A DNA stretch of 64,000 nt from Mycobacterium sp. URHD0025 (GTDB lineage: Bacteria; Actinomycetota; Actinomycetes; Mycobacteriales; Mycobacteriaceae). A program made the position numbers and the translations under genes. The notes under the pieces were generated by a model that did not search any database, was not told where the DNA came from, and saw only the letters and a program-made list of their open reading frames with translations. The stretch spans positions 460,280-524,279 of the forward strand of contig NZ_KE384491.1 of NCBI RefSeq assembly GCF_000426065.1, written 5' to 3'. This document shows, piece by piece, positions 1 to 8,626 of the stretch; position 1 is the first letter of the stretch; the number at the start of each line of letters is the position of its first letter.

Positions 1-2
1 AC

Positions 3-692
3 TGGTTCCGCCGTCATGAGGTGGTGTACCAGCGGTTGGCCGGCCGGTGCGTCGACCGCGAGGTCCTGGAGGCCGGCTGCGGCGAGGGCTACGGCGCAGA
101 CCTACTGGCCGACGTCGCGCGCAAGGTGGTAGCGCTCGACTACGACGAGGCCACGGTGGCACACGTGCGGGCCCGCTACCCACGAGTGGAGATCCGGCAC
201 GGCAACCTCGCCGAACTGCCGCTGGCCGATTCTTCGGTCGACGTCGTGGTGAACTTCCAGGTCATCGAGCATTTGTGGGATCAGGCGCAATTCGTCTCCG
301 AGTGCTACCGGGTGCTGCGCCCAGGAGGCGTGTTCCTGGTCTCCACACCCAACCGGATCACCTTCTCCCCCGGACGGGACACCCCGCTCAACCCGTTCCA
401 CACCCGTGAACTCAATGCCGCGGAGCTGACCGAACTGCTGCACGACGCCGGCTTCACCGTCGAGTCCATGCTCGGGGTGTTCCACGGTGCCGGGCTGGCC
501 GAACTGGACGCCCGCCACGGCGGTTCGATCATCGAGGCGCAGGTGCAGCGTGCGGTGGCCGACGCACCGTGGCCCGAGCAACTGCTCGCCGATGTGGCCG
601 CCGTGGGCATCGACGACTTCGACCTGACCTCGGCCGACGAGCGCGACATCGACGACAGCCTCGATCTGGTGGCAATCGCGGTGCGGCCGTGA
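3..692 (+). CDS. SAM-dependent methyltransferase of the methylglucose-lipopolysaccharide cluster (5' end outside window)
   Basis: Class I SAM-dependent methyltransferase, orthologue of M. tuberculosis Rv3030 by position and content. The open frame runs to the window edge (first residues WFRRHEVVYQ), so the true start lies upstream. Motif I reads LEAGCGEGYG, the acidic loop end of strand 2 is VALDYDEA, and VVNFQVIEHLWDQ with the VLRPGG turn are the usual post-motif elements. Family knowledge: Rv3030 sits with the Rv3031 branching enzyme and Rv3032 glucosyltransferase and is thought to O-methylate the 6-O-methylglucose lipopolysaccharide in the cytoplasm. The stop codon overlaps the GTG start of the next gene (GTGA), so the two are translationally coupled. 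The exact methylation position is not readable from sequence. Confidence 0.85.
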   Translation, partial: WFRRHEVVYQRLAGRCVDREVLEAGCGEGYGADLLADVARKVVALDYDEATVAHVRARYPRVEIRHGNLAELPLADSSVDVVVNFQVIEHLWDQAQFVSECYRVLRPGGVFLVSTPNRITFSPGRDTPLNPFHTRELNAAELTELLHDAGFTVESMLGVFHGAGLAELDARHGGSIIEAQVQRAVADAPWPEQLLADVAAVGIDDFDLTSADERDIDDSLDLVAIAVRP

Positions 693-2230
693 CACCGTCC
701 GCCGATCCGGCTCCGGGCTTATTCACGCTCGTCCTCCACACCCACCTGCCCTGGCTGGCCCACCACGGCCGCTGGCCGGTCGGCGAGGAATGGCTCTATC
801 AGTCCTGGGCCGCGGCCTACCTGCCACTGATGCGGGTGCTGCGCGGCCTGGCCGCCGAGGACCGCAGTCACCTGATCACCCTCGGCATGACGCCCGTGGT
901 CACCGCACAGCTCGATGACCCGTACTGCCTGACGGGCATGCATCACTGGCTGGCCAACTGGCAGCTGCGCGCCCAGGAGGCGACGACGCTGCGCACTCAA
1001 GAGGGCCTGCAGCAGTTCGGAATTCGCGAGTACGCCGAGGCCGAGGCGGCCATCGACGAGTTCACCACCCACTGGCGCCACGGAGCCAGCGGTCTGCTGC
1101 GTTCACTGATCGACGCCGGGACCATCGAGCTCCTCGGCGGTCCGCTGGCGCACCCGTTCCAGCCACTGCTCAACCCGCGGCTGCGCGAGTTCGCGCTGCG
1201 CGAGGGCCTGGCAGACGCACAGCAGCGCTTCGCCCACACCCCGGTCGGCATCTGGGCACCCGAGTGCGCGTACGCCCCCGGCATGGAGAACGGATACGCC
1301 GCCGCCGGTGTCGGGCACTTCATGGTGGACGGGCCGTCCCTGCACGGCGACACCGCGCTCGGTCGGCCCGTCGGCGACTCCGCCGTGGTGGCCTTCGGGC
1401 GCGACCTGAAGGTCAGCTACCGCGTGTGGTCGCCCAAGTCCGGCTATCCCGGCCACGCCGCCTACCGCGATTTCCACACCTACGACCACACCACGGGACT
1501 CAAGCCCGCGCGGGTCACCGGTCGCAACGTCCCGTCCGAAGAGAAGGCGCCCTACGATCCGCAGCGCGCCGACCGCGCGATCGACGAGCATGTCGCCGAC
1601 TTCGTCGGGGTGGTCCGACGTCGGCTGATCAGCGAGAGCGAGCGGATCGGCCGCCCGGCGCACGTGGTGGCAGCCTTCGACACCGAATTGTTCGGGCATT
1701 GGTGGTACGAGGGCCCGGAGTGGCTCGGCCGGGTGCTGCGTGCGCTGCCCGCGGCCGGTGTCCGGGTGGGCACCCTGGCAGACGCCAAGGCCGGCGGCTT
1801 CATCGGCACCCCGGTCGAATTGCCGCCCAGCTCTTGGGGTTCCGGTAAGGACTGGCAGGTCTGGAACGGCGAGAAGGTGGCCGATCTGGTCCAGCTCAAC
1901 AACGAGGTGGTCGACGGCGCGCTGAGCACCGTGGACAAGGCGCTCACCCAGCACGCCGCGGTCGGTGCACCCACTGCCCGCGACCGTGTCGCCGATCAGA
2001 TCCTGCGGGAGACCCTGCTGACCGTGTCCAGTGACTGGCCGTTCATGGTGAGCAAGGACTCGGCCGCCGACTATGCGCGCTACCGCGCGCATCTGCATGC
2101 GCACGCCACGCGCGAGATTTCCGACGCACTGGCCTCGGGCCGCCACGACCATGCCGAGCGGCTCGCCGACGGCTGGAACAAGGCCGACGGATTGTTCGGT
2201 GCCCTCGACGCCCGGCGTCTGCCAAAATGA
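689..2230 (+). CDS. GH57 1,4-alpha-glucan branching enzyme
   Basis: Glycoside hydrolase family 57 protein of 513 residues, Rv3031-like, making alpha-1,6 branches in the glucan that becomes methylglucose lipopolysaccharide. The N-terminal strand LVLHTHLPW carries the conserved histidines of the (beta/alpha)7 barrel. The catalytic nucleophile region is GIWAPECAY (Glu, about residue 192), and the acid/base Asp is in AAFDTELFGHWW (about residue 331). Length fits the branching-enzyme subgroup. The GTG start at 689 overlaps the upstream stop as GTGA. An earlier in-frame start at 569 would lie inside the methyltransferase gene and is rejected. Cytoplasmic; works with the glycosyltransferase downstream. 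Confidence 0.88.
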   Translation: MTPSADPAPGLFTLVLHTHLPWLAHHGRWPVGEEWLYQSWAAAYLPLMRVLRGLAAEDRSHLITLGMTPVVTAQLDDPYCLTGMHHWLANWQLRAQEATTLRTQEGLQQFGIREYAEAEAAIDEFTTHWRHGASGLLRSLIDAGTIELLGGPLAHPFQPLLNPRLREFALREGLADAQQRFAHTPVGIWAPECAYAPGMENGYAAAGVGHFMVDGPSLHGDTALGRPVGDSAVVAFGRDLKVSYRVWSPKSGYPGHAAYRDFHTYDHTTGLKPARVTGRNVPSEEKAPYDPQRADRAIDEHVADFVGVVRRRLISESERIGRPAHVVAAFDTELFGHWWYEGPEWLGRVLRALPAAGVRVGTLADAKAGGFIGTPVELPPSSWGSGKDWQVWNGEKVADLVQLNNEVVDGALSTVDKALTQHAAVGAPTARDRVADQILRETLLTVSSDWPFMVSKDSAADYARYRAHLHAHATREISDALASGRHDHAERLADGWNKADGLFGALDARRLPK

Positions 2231-2330
2231 CATTCACCCCACATTCCGCGAGCGCCCGTGTCTGCGCGTCGACACGCCGCGAAACCACGGCATCTATCGG
2301 TCGCTCGCACCGGCACGAAGGCACGCAGTC

Positions 2331-3572
2331 ATGAAGATCCTGATGGTGTCATGGGAGTACCCGCCCGTCGTCGTCGGCGGTCTGGGTCGCCACGTACACC
2401 ACCTGGCCACCGCCCTGGCCGAAGCCGGCCACGAGGTCGTCGTCCTGAGCCGCCGGCCCACCGACACCGATCCGAGCACCCATCCGTCCACCGACGAGAT
2501 CAGCGAGGGCGTGCGGGTGGTGGCCGCCGCCCAGGATCCGCACGAGTTCGACTTCGGCACCGACATGATGGCCTGGACGCTTGCCATGGGGCATGCGATG
2601 GTCCGCACAGGCCTTGCCGTCAAAGGCAATTCGGGTGACCGCTGGGTACCCGACATCGTCCACGCCCACGATTGGCTGGTGGCCCATCCCGCCATCGCAC
2701 TGGCCGAATACTTCGATGTGCCACTGGTTTCCACCATCCACGCGACCGAGGCGGGCCGGCACTCCGGATGGGTATCCGGGCCGATCAGCCGCCAGGTGCA
2801 TGCCGTGGAGTCCTGGCTGGTGCGCGAATCCGATTCGCTGATCACATGTTCGGCTTCCATGAGCGATGAGATCACCGAACTGTTCGGACCCGAGCTGTCC
2901 GAGATCAGGGTGATCCGCAACGGGATCGACGCCGATCTCTGGCCGTTCGCGCCACGACGCCCCCGCACGGGCCCGCCGGAGTTGCTGTACCTCGGCCGGC
3001 TGGAGTACGAGAAGGGCGTGCACGATGCGATCGCGGCGCTACCCCGCATCCGCCGCGCACATCCTGGCACCACGCTGACCATCGCCGGTGACGGAACCCA
3101 GCAGCAGTGGCTCGTCGATCAGGCCCGAAAGCACAAGGTGCTCAAGGCAACCCGATTCGTCGGACGGCTCGGTCACGAAGAACTTCTGCAGGCGCTGCAG
3201 GGGGCCGACGCCGCGGTGCTGCCCAGCCACTACGAGCCGTTCGGCATCGTGGCGCTGGAGGCGGCAGCCACCGGCACGCCGCTGGTGACCTCCAACGTGG
3301 GTGGTCTGGGCGAGGCCGTGATCGACGGGCAGACCGGGATGTCTTTCGCGCCACGCGATGTGGCGGGCCTGGCCGCGGCGGTACGCGCGGTGCTCGACGA
3401 TCCCGAGGCGGCCCAGCGCCGCGCGCTCGCGGCCCGCGAGCGCCTGAGCTCCGACTTCGACTGGCACACCGTGGCCGCCGAGACCAGCCAGGTCTACCTG
3501 GCCGCCAAACGCGCCGAGCGGGAGCCGCATCCGCGCAAGCCGATCGTCGAGCACGCACTGCCCGACCGCTGA
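2331..3572 (+). CDS. GT4 alpha-1,4-glucosyltransferase (glycogen/MGLP elongation)
   Basis: GT-B fold glycosyltransferase of 413 residues, Rv3032-like, elongating alpha-1,4-glucan for methylglucose lipopolysaccharide and capsular glucan in mycobacteria (family knowledge). The N-terminal domain begins MKILMVSWEYPP with the glycine-rich VVVGGLGRHVHHLA acceptor loop. The C-terminal donor domain shows LLYLGRLEYEKG, and the nucleotide-sugar motif PSHYEPFGIVALEAAATGTP contains the E-x7-E pair. ATG 2331 was chosen because MKILMVSWEYPP is the family N-terminus; the frame stays open upstream without a plausible start. It lies 100 bases after the branching enzyme in the same orientation. Confidence 0.9.
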   Translation: MKILMVSWEYPPVVVGGLGRHVHHLATALAEAGHEVVVLSRRPTDTDPSTHPSTDEISEGVRVVAAAQDPHEFDFGTDMMAWTLAMGHAMVRTGLAVKGNSGDRWVPDIVHAHDWLVAHPAIALAEYFDVPLVSTIHATEAGRHSGWVSGPISRQVHAVESWLVRESDSLITCSASMSDEITELFGPELSEIRVIRNGIDADLWPFAPRRPRTGPPELLYLGRLEYEKGVHDAIAALPRIRRAHPGTTLTIAGDGTQQQWLVDQARKHKVLKATRFVGRLGHEELLQALQGADAAVLPSHYEPFGIVALEAAATGTPLVTSNVGGLGEAVIDGQTGMSFAPRDVAGLAAAVRAVLDDPEAAQRRALAARERLSSDFDWHTVAAETSQVYLAAKRAEREPHPRKPIVEHALPDR

Positions 3573-3600
3573 TTCGACCGGCGTCGAATCATTCCGCACT

Positions 3601-3606
3601 TAGCGT
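3601..3606 (+). promoter_or_regulatory. -10 box TAGCGT of a leaderless promoter
   Basis: TAGCGT fits the mycobacterial TANNNT consensus and ends exactly six bases before the ATG at 3613, the spacing expected when transcription starts on the A of the start codon. No Shine-Dalgarno sequence precedes the ATG. Inference: the MFS/ArsR pair is transcribed as a leaderless mRNA. Confidence 0.45.
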
Positions 3607-3612
3607 GCGGAT

Positions 3613-5007
3613 ATGGCACTCAAACGTTCTGCCGCGATCACGCTGATCGCCGCGTACCTCGGGTTGTTCATCGGCCTGGTCGACGCGAACGCCGTCAACC
3701 TGGCGCTGCCGGCGATCGCCGGTGACCTGGGCGGCGGGGTGGCCGGTGCGCAATGGACCATCGACGCCTACAACGTGACGTTCGCGGCGTTTCTGCTCAC
3801 CGCGGGATCGCTCGGTGACCGGTTCAGCCGGCGCCGCGTGCTGCGGATCGGGCTGGTGACGTTCGTCGGGGCCTCGATCGCCTGTGCGCTGGCGCCGTCA
3901 CTGACCCTGCTGCTGGTGGCGCGGGCGATACAGGGTCTCGGTGCGGCATTGATGTTGCCGCAGGGGCTGGCCATCGCCGCGGCGGCCTTTCCGGACCCGC
4001 GCGGACGCGCCCGCGCCACCGCCGGCTGGGCGATGGCCGCAGCCGGCAGCACCGCGCTGGGCCCGCTACTGGGCGGATTGCTCGCCGAATCGATCGGCTG
4101 GCGCTGGATCTTCTGGGTCAACGTGCCGGTCGGCCTGCTGGCGTTGGCGGCGAGCGCCACGCACCTGCCGGATTCGCGCGATCCGGACGCTGGGCGCATC
4201 GACCTGCCGGGTCAGTGTCTGGCCATCGTGGCGCTCGGTGCCACCACGCTTGTGCTGGTCGAGGGACACGATTGGCGCTGGCAGCGGACCGTGGCGATCG
4301 CGGCGACAGCGCTGGCCGCCTTCGTGGCGTTCCTGGGCGTGCAGCGCCGCAGCCGGCACCCGATGCTGCCGCTGGACCTGTTCGGCAACCGCCAGTTGGC
4401 CGGCGCGCTGCTGGCGACGTTCGCGATGACATTCGGCATCTACGGCCTGCTTCTGGTGAACAGCTTTGCCTTCCAACAACTCCGGGGCTTCAGCGCATTG
4501 GAGACGGCCATGTGGTTCCTGCCGATGGCGATCGTCTACCTGCTGCTGATCCCCGCCGCCAACATGTTGGCTCGCCGCACCGGACCGCGCCCGCCGATGG
4601 CTGCCGGACTGGCTCTGATGGCGGCGGGTTCCCTGGTCTACGCCGCGGCGGGGCCGCTCGGCGCAATCGGGTGGCTGGAGCTGTCGTTCGTGCTCGCGGG
4701 TGCTGGGCTGGCCCTCAACACCGGGCCTGCGGTGACGCTGGCGATGGCGGCGATCCCGCCGGCGCGGACGGGCCTGGCCTCGGGCGTGGTGAATCTGGCC
4801 CGGCTGTTGGGTATCACTGTCGGGGTCGCCGTGTTGGGTAGTGCCATGACGGTTGTCGGCGGGGCCACCGGCGTGCGCGCCGCACTGCTCGCGGGCGCCG
4901 CGTGCCAGTTGGTGGGCGCGGTACTGGCCCTACGGCTGACGCGACGCATACGGGCACCCGCAGAACCGGGCACCCGCACCGCAGGGAAGGAGTCGTGTCA
5001 TGCGTGA
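3613..5007 (+). CDS. MFS drug-exporter-type transporter (DHA2-like)
   Basis: Integral membrane transporter of 464 residues with many hydrophobic helices along its whole length. It has the loop 2-3 signature GDRFSRRRVLRIG (MFS motif A) and the antiporter-type region in helix 5 (GPLLGGLLAESIGWRWIFWVNVPVG), typical of the EmrB/QacA drug:H+ antiporter family (14-helix type likely). No Mtb counterpart is known at this position, so it is an insertion between the Rv3032 and Rv3033 orthologues. The end overlaps the following ArsR-type gene by 8 bases, suggesting that gene regulates it. Substrate unknown; high confidence for family, low for substrate. Confidence 0.85.
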   Translation: MALKRSAAITLIAAYLGLFIGLVDANAVNLALPAIAGDLGGGVAGAQWTIDAYNVTFAAFLLTAGSLGDRFSRRRVLRIGLVTFVGASIACALAPSLTLLLVARAIQGLGAALMLPQGLAIAAAAFPDPRGRARATAGWAMAAAGSTALGPLLGGLLAESIGWRWIFWVNVPVGLLALAASATHLPDSRDPDAGRIDLPGQCLAIVALGATTLVLVEGHDWRWQRTVAIAATALAAFVAFLGVQRRSRHPMLPLDLFGNRQLAGALLATFAMTFGIYGLLLVNSFAFQQLRGFSALETAMWFLPMAIVYLLLIPAANMLARRTGPRPPMAAGLALMAAGSLVYAAAGPLGAIGWLELSFVLAGAGLALNTGPAVTLAMAAIPPARTGLASGVVNLARLLGITVGVAVLGSAMTVVGGATGVRAALLAGAACQLVGAVLALRLTRRIRAPAEPGTRTAGKESCHA

Positions 5008-5758
5008 GGCGCAGGAACTGGCCTCGGCATCCGAGGTCGACATCGCCGCGGTGGCCGCGCTGCTGGCCGACCCGGCGCGGTGCAAGGTGCTGCTGGCTCT
5101 CGATGACGGCCGCGCGCTGCCGGCCGGTGTGCTGGCCGAGGAAGCCGGGATCAGCCGCGCCACCGCCAGCAGTCATCTGGCCAAACTCGCCGATGCCGGG
5201 CTTCTCACGGTCCGCACGCAGGGCCGCCACCGTTATTACCGACTGGCCGGCCCTGAGGTCGGCGCGCTCATCGAGCAGCTCGGCCGGCTGGCGCCGGCCC
5301 GGCCGGTCACCTCGCTGCGGGAGGGCACGCGCGCGGCGCGGCTGCGCTCGGCCCGAACCTGTTATGACCACATCGCCGGCCGGCTGGGTGTTCAGCTCAT
5401 GGGCAGCCTGCTCGATCGCGGCGTGCTCACCGGTGGGGACGGCTGGTTCCACCCCGGCGGCACCGACCGGCTGAGCAGCCCGGGCCACGACGTGCCCTAT
5501 CGGCTCACCGATGGCGGAGGCGACCTGCTCCATCAGATGGGAATCGAATTGCCCAGCGGCCCAAGGCCACTGGTGCGCTACTGCGTGGACTGGACCGAGC
5601 AGCGTCACCACATCGCCGGCGGGCTGGGCCGGGCGCTGCTCGATCAGTTCCTGGCGGCGGGGTGGCTACGCCGCACCCCGCGCCACCGCGCCCTCACCGT
5701 GACCGAGTCCGGCCGCGCCGCCCTGGGCGATCGATTCGGCATCGACTGGACCGGTTGA
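5000..5758 (+). CDS. ArsR-family winged-helix regulator with C-terminal extension
   Basis: A 252-residue regulator. The N-terminal third is an ArsR-type winged helix: ADPARCKVLLAL, then the recognition helix region ISRATASSHLAKLADAGLL and the wing RTQGRHRYYRL (residues about 20-85). Unlike ~100-residue metal sensors it has a long C-terminal half containing RLRSARTCYDHIAGRLGV, seen in a longer actinobacterial ArsR subgroup; no Cys-rich metal site is evident apart from the single Cys in that motif. The ATG at 5000 has GAAGGA seven bases upstream and overlaps the MFS stop. Inference: local repressor of the exporter; ligand unknown. Confidence 0.85.
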   Translation: MREAQELASASEVDIAAVAALLADPARCKVLLALDDGRALPAGVLAEEAGISRATASSHLAKLADAGLLTVRTQGRHRYYRLAGPEVGALIEQLGRLAPARPVTSLREGTRAARLRSARTCYDHIAGRLGVQLMGSLLDRGVLTGGDGWFHPGGTDRLSSPGHDVPYRLTDGGGDLLHQMGIELPSGPRPLVRYCVDWTEQRHHIAGGLGRALLDQFLAAGWLRRTPRHRALTVTESGRAALGDRFGIDWTG

Positions 5759-5760
5759 GG

Positions 5761-5788
5761 CAGCGGTTCGAGAATCGCCGAACCGCTG
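5761..5788 (+). terminator. Hairpin terminator after the MFS/ArsR pair
   Basis: Perfect 10-base inverted repeat (CAGCGGTTCG / CGAACCGCTG) with an 8-base loop, starting 3 bases after the ArsR stop codon and ending before the next gene. No U-tract follows, as is common for mycobacterial intrinsic terminators. Confidence 0.6.
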
Positions 5789-5797
5789 TCGACGGCG

Positions 5798-6421
5798 ATG
5801 TCCAGCAAGCACAATCGAGCCGTGACCCGGATCTGGAGACTCGGCGCACGCTCGGTGTGTGCCTCACTTGTCGGCGCATCGCTCATCCTCGGCCCGGTCG
5901 CACCGGCCACCGCTGAGCCGGCCCCGAGCCTGCCCGCGTTCGTGCCCCATCCCTCGGACTGGTCGCCCGACTACACGGTGTTCCCCTACAACCTGTGGCA
6001 GGTGCGCGTCACGCCCGAGCAGATCGACGCGCAGCGTGAGTCCTGCCAGTGGTTCAACGCCCAGTACGGCACGCTGATGACTCAGATCGTGGGCTTCCAG
6101 AATTTCCTGGGCGGGCGTCACGACGATTGGACCGCTCCCGGCGTGCAGGCCGCAGGCGATGCGGTGAAGGCCAACGTCGATCAGTCGGCGGCATTCCTGG
6201 ATCCGCGGGCCCACACCCTGTACATCACCAATTACCCGGACCAGAGCCAGTATTCACCGCTGTACAACGGTGACTCGATCTATCACCTGTGGTATCAGCT
6301 CACCCAGATCAGCGACAAGATCGCCAAGCGGCAGCCGGCCGGCGTCATCAACGCCAACATCGCCACCGCCAACGTCTACGGGAACGTGATCCGCGACTCC
6401 GGGGTGTGCAATGGGGCCTGA
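5798..6421 (+). CDS. Exported conserved mycobacterial protein (Rv3033-like)
   Basis: Secreted protein of unknown function, 207 residues from ATG 5798. A basic n-region and hydrophobic stretch (ARSVCASLVGASLILGP) precede an ATA-E cleavage site about residue 40; the GTG at 5822 would give a more ordinary signal peptide and is an equal alternative start. The mature part contains paired cysteines (one in ESCQWFNAQYG, one in SGVCNGA at the C-terminus) that could form a disulfide. Known context: Rv3033 lies in the same place in M. tuberculosis and is annotated only as exported. It converges with the acyltransferase gene 8 bases away. Confidence 0.75.
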   Translation: MSSKHNRAVTRIWRLGARSVCASLVGASLILGPVAPATAEPAPSLPAFVPHPSDWSPDYTVFPYNLWQVRVTPEQIDAQRESCQWFNAQYGTLMTQIVGFQNFLGGRHDDWTAPGVQAAGDAVKANVDQSAAFLDPRAHTLYITNYPDQSQYSPLYNGDSIYHLWYQLTQISDKIAKRQPAGVINANIATANVYGNVIRDSGVCNGA

Positions 6422-6429
6422 ACGGCCCC
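6413..6429. terminator. Short GC hairpin between convergent genes
   Basis: GGGGCC and GGCCCC flank a 5-base loop at the junction of the convergent Rv3033-like and Rv3034c-like genes, overlapping the former's stop codon. Six pairs only, so a weak call. Confidence 0.3.
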
Positions 6430-7173
6430 TCAGTTGCTGTTGGCCGCCTTCTTGCGCTCGATGTCGGCCAACGCGGCGGCCAGTTCGGCGCGCTCTGCGG
6501 CCGACGTCTCCCAGTCCAGCTTGCGGTTCTTGACCACCTTGGCCGGCGCTCCGACGGCGATCGAGTAATCGGGGATCTCACCCTTGACCACGGCATGGGC
6601 GCCCAGCACACATCCGCGGCCGACCGAGGTGTTGCGCAGGATGGTGACCTTGGCGGCAATCCAGGTGTCCGGACCGATCCGCACCGGGCCCTTGATGATG
6701 CCCTGGTCCTTGATGGGCATGTCGATGTTGTCCATCTTGTGGTCGAAGTCGCACACGTAGCACCAGTCGGCCATGAGCGCGGAGTCGCCGAGCTCGATGT
6801 CGAGGTAGGTGTTGATCACGTTGTCGCGGCCCAGTACCACTTTGTCGCCGATCCGCAGCGAGCCCTCGTGACAGCGAATGGTGTTCTTGTCGCCGATGTG
6901 CACCCAGCGGCCGATCTCCATCTGCGCCAGTTCCGGGGTGCACTGGATCTCCACGCCCTTGCCGAGAAAGACCATGCCGCGGGTGATGATGTGCGGGTTG
7001 GCCAGCTTGAACTTCAGCAGCCGCCAGTACCGCACCAGGTACCACGGGGTGTAGGCGCGGTTGTCGATCACCCATTTCAGCGACGCCTTGGTCAGGAAGT
7101 CGGCCTGGCGCGGATCACGTAGCCGGGAGCCCCGCCAGCGTTTGTGAATCGGGGCGCCCCACATCGTCGTCAT
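6430..7173 (-). CDS. Left-handed beta-helix acyltransferase (Rv3034c-like)
   Basis: A 247-residue protein with hexapeptide-repeat (LbH) turns, e.g. IGDKNTIRCHEGSLRIGDKVVLG and VRIGPDTWIAAKVTILRNTSVGRGCVLGAHAVVKGEI, ending in the classical SIAVGAPAKVVKN acyltransferase signature. The catalytic-type His may be in FDHKMDNIDM. Family knowledge: maltose/galactoside O-acetyltransferase superfamily; Rv3034c has been proposed to acylate (acetate, propionate or similar) the methylglucose polysaccharide, which fits the upstream methyltransferase, branching-enzyme and GT genes. Start ATG 7173; an ATG three codons later (MWGAPIHKRW) is an alternative. Confidence 0.8.
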   Translation of the reverse strand: MTTMWGAPIHKRWRGSRLRDPRQADFLTKASLKWVIDNRAYTPWYLVRYWRLLKFKLANPHIITRGMVFLGKGVEIQCTPELAQMEIGRWVHIGDKNTIRCHEGSLRIGDKVVLGRDNVINTYLDIELGDSALMADWCYVCDFDHKMDNIDMPIKDQGIIKGPVRIGPDTWIAAKVTILRNTSVGRGCVLGAHAVVKGEIPDYSIAVGAPAKVVKNRKLDWETSAAERAELAAALADIERKKAANSN

Positions 7174-7337
7174 GGCCGGACAGCCTAGCCGAGGACACTC
7201 GACCGCTTCCGGCTCGCCGCCACTGCACCGCCTCGTCCGGTTCCCGGGTCGCTGCGGTCATGCCCGCCGAGCGGCCGGGTAACCTCACCTGGGCCCCGAA
7301 AACCAGTCCCATGCGTGTTGGGCGACGAAAGGACATC

Positions 7338-8621
7338 GTGTTCCGGCGATACCTTGCACTGGCGGTCGCGGTGCTGCTCACAGGCCTGCTCGCCGGATGC
7401 GAGAACACCGATTCATGGGTGGACGCGCACGCCGCACAAGGTTGGTCGGCGCAATACGGAGACGCCGCCAACAGCAGCTACACCCGCTCCCACGGACCCG
7501 AGGCGCTGCGCCTGGAATGGAGCCGATCGGTGAAGGGTGAGCTGGGCGCCCAGGTGGCGCTGAGCTCCGACAACCGCCTGGCCGCCAACGCCCAGACCGC
7601 CGGCGGCTGTTCGTTGATGGTGTGGGAGGCCGACAACAACGCCCGCCAGCGCTGGTGTACGCGACTGGTGCTGGGCGGTGGCTGGTCCAGTCCCCTGTTC
7701 GACGGGTTCGACAACGTCTACGTCGGCCAACCGGGCACCATTCTGTCCTTCCCGCCGACCCAGTGGATCCGCTGGCGCCAGCCGGTGATCGGCATGCCAA
7801 CCACGCCGAGGCTCCTCGATGACGGCCAGTTGCTGGTGGTCACCCATTTGGGCCAGGTGCTGGTGTTCGACGGGCACCGCGGCACGATCGAGGGAACACC
7901 GCTGGACCTGGTCTCCGGTGTGGACCCGACCGATTCGCAGCGCGGGCTGGGCGATTGTCAGCCGGCCCGGTCGCGGTGCCCGGTGGCTGCCGCTCCTGCG
8001 TTCTCACAGCAGGCGGGCCTCGTGGTGCTCAGTGTGTGGCAGCCCGGGGCCGAGGCGCCGGTGCTGATGGGGTTGCGCTACCACCCCGGCGAGAAGACGT
8101 TGCTGACGCAGGAATGGACCAGCAACGCCGTGGGCCGCGGACCGCTGGCCAGCCCGGTGCTGTCCGCCGACGGTTCGACGGTGTACGTCAACGGCCGCGA
8201 CCAGAATCTCTGGGCACTCAATTCCGCCGACGGCTCGCCGAAATGGTCGGTGCCACTGAACTATCTGGCGCAGACCCCGCCATCGGTGTCGCCGGACGGC
8301 CTGATCGTGGCCGGCGGTGGACCGGAGGCCAAGCTGACCGCGGTGCGCGATGCCGGGGACCACGGTGAGGTGACCTGGACCCGTGACGACGTCGTCCCGC
8401 TGACCACGTCGAGCCGGGCCGGCGGTGTCGGCTACGCGGTGGCCCGCGAAGGCGGGCACGGCCAGACGCTGTTGGTGTTCGACGCAGCCGACGGGCACAC
8501 CCTCAACGCCTATCCCGTTCCGGAAGCCACGGGCTGGCCGGTCGGGGTGTCGATCGGTGACGACCATCGGATCGTCACCGCGACCAGTGACGGTCAGGTG
8601 TACGGGTTCGCGCCGGCCTGA
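7338..8621 (+). CDS. PQQ-like beta-propeller lipoprotein (Rv3035-like)
   Basis: Surface lipoprotein of 427 residues: signal peptide MFRRYLALAVAVLLTGLLAGC with a lipobox LLAGC, so the mature N-terminal Cys is lipidated. The body has repeated beta-propeller blades with PQQ/WD-type patterns such as SADGSTVYVNGRDQNLWALNSADGSPKWSV and FDAADGHTLNAYPVPEATGWPVGV. The GTG at 7338 is preferred because GAAAGGA lies 5-6 bases upstream and the signal peptide starts there; an ATG at 7311 would add nine charged residues. Function unknown; blades suggest a protein- or ligand-binding scaffold in the periplasm. Confidence 0.8.
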   Translation: MFRRYLALAVAVLLTGLLAGCENTDSWVDAHAAQGWSAQYGDAANSSYTRSHGPEALRLEWSRSVKGELGAQVALSSDNRLAANAQTAGGCSLMVWEADNNARQRWCTRLVLGGGWSSPLFDGFDNVYVGQPGTILSFPPTQWIRWRQPVIGMPTTPRLLDDGQLLVVTHLGQVLVFDGHRGTIEGTPLDLVSGVDPTDSQRGLGDCQPARSRCPVAAAPAFSQQAGLVVLSVWQPGAEAPVLMGLRYHPGEKTLLTQEWTSNAVGRGPLASPVLSADGSTVYVNGRDQNLWALNSADGSPKWSVPLNYLAQTPPSVSPDGLIVAGGGPEAKLTAVRDAGDHGEVTWTRDDVVPLTTSSRAGGVGYAVAREGGHGQTLLVFDAADGHTLNAYPVPEATGWPVGVSIGDDHRIVTATSDGQVYGFAPA

Positions 8622-8626
8622 TCCTG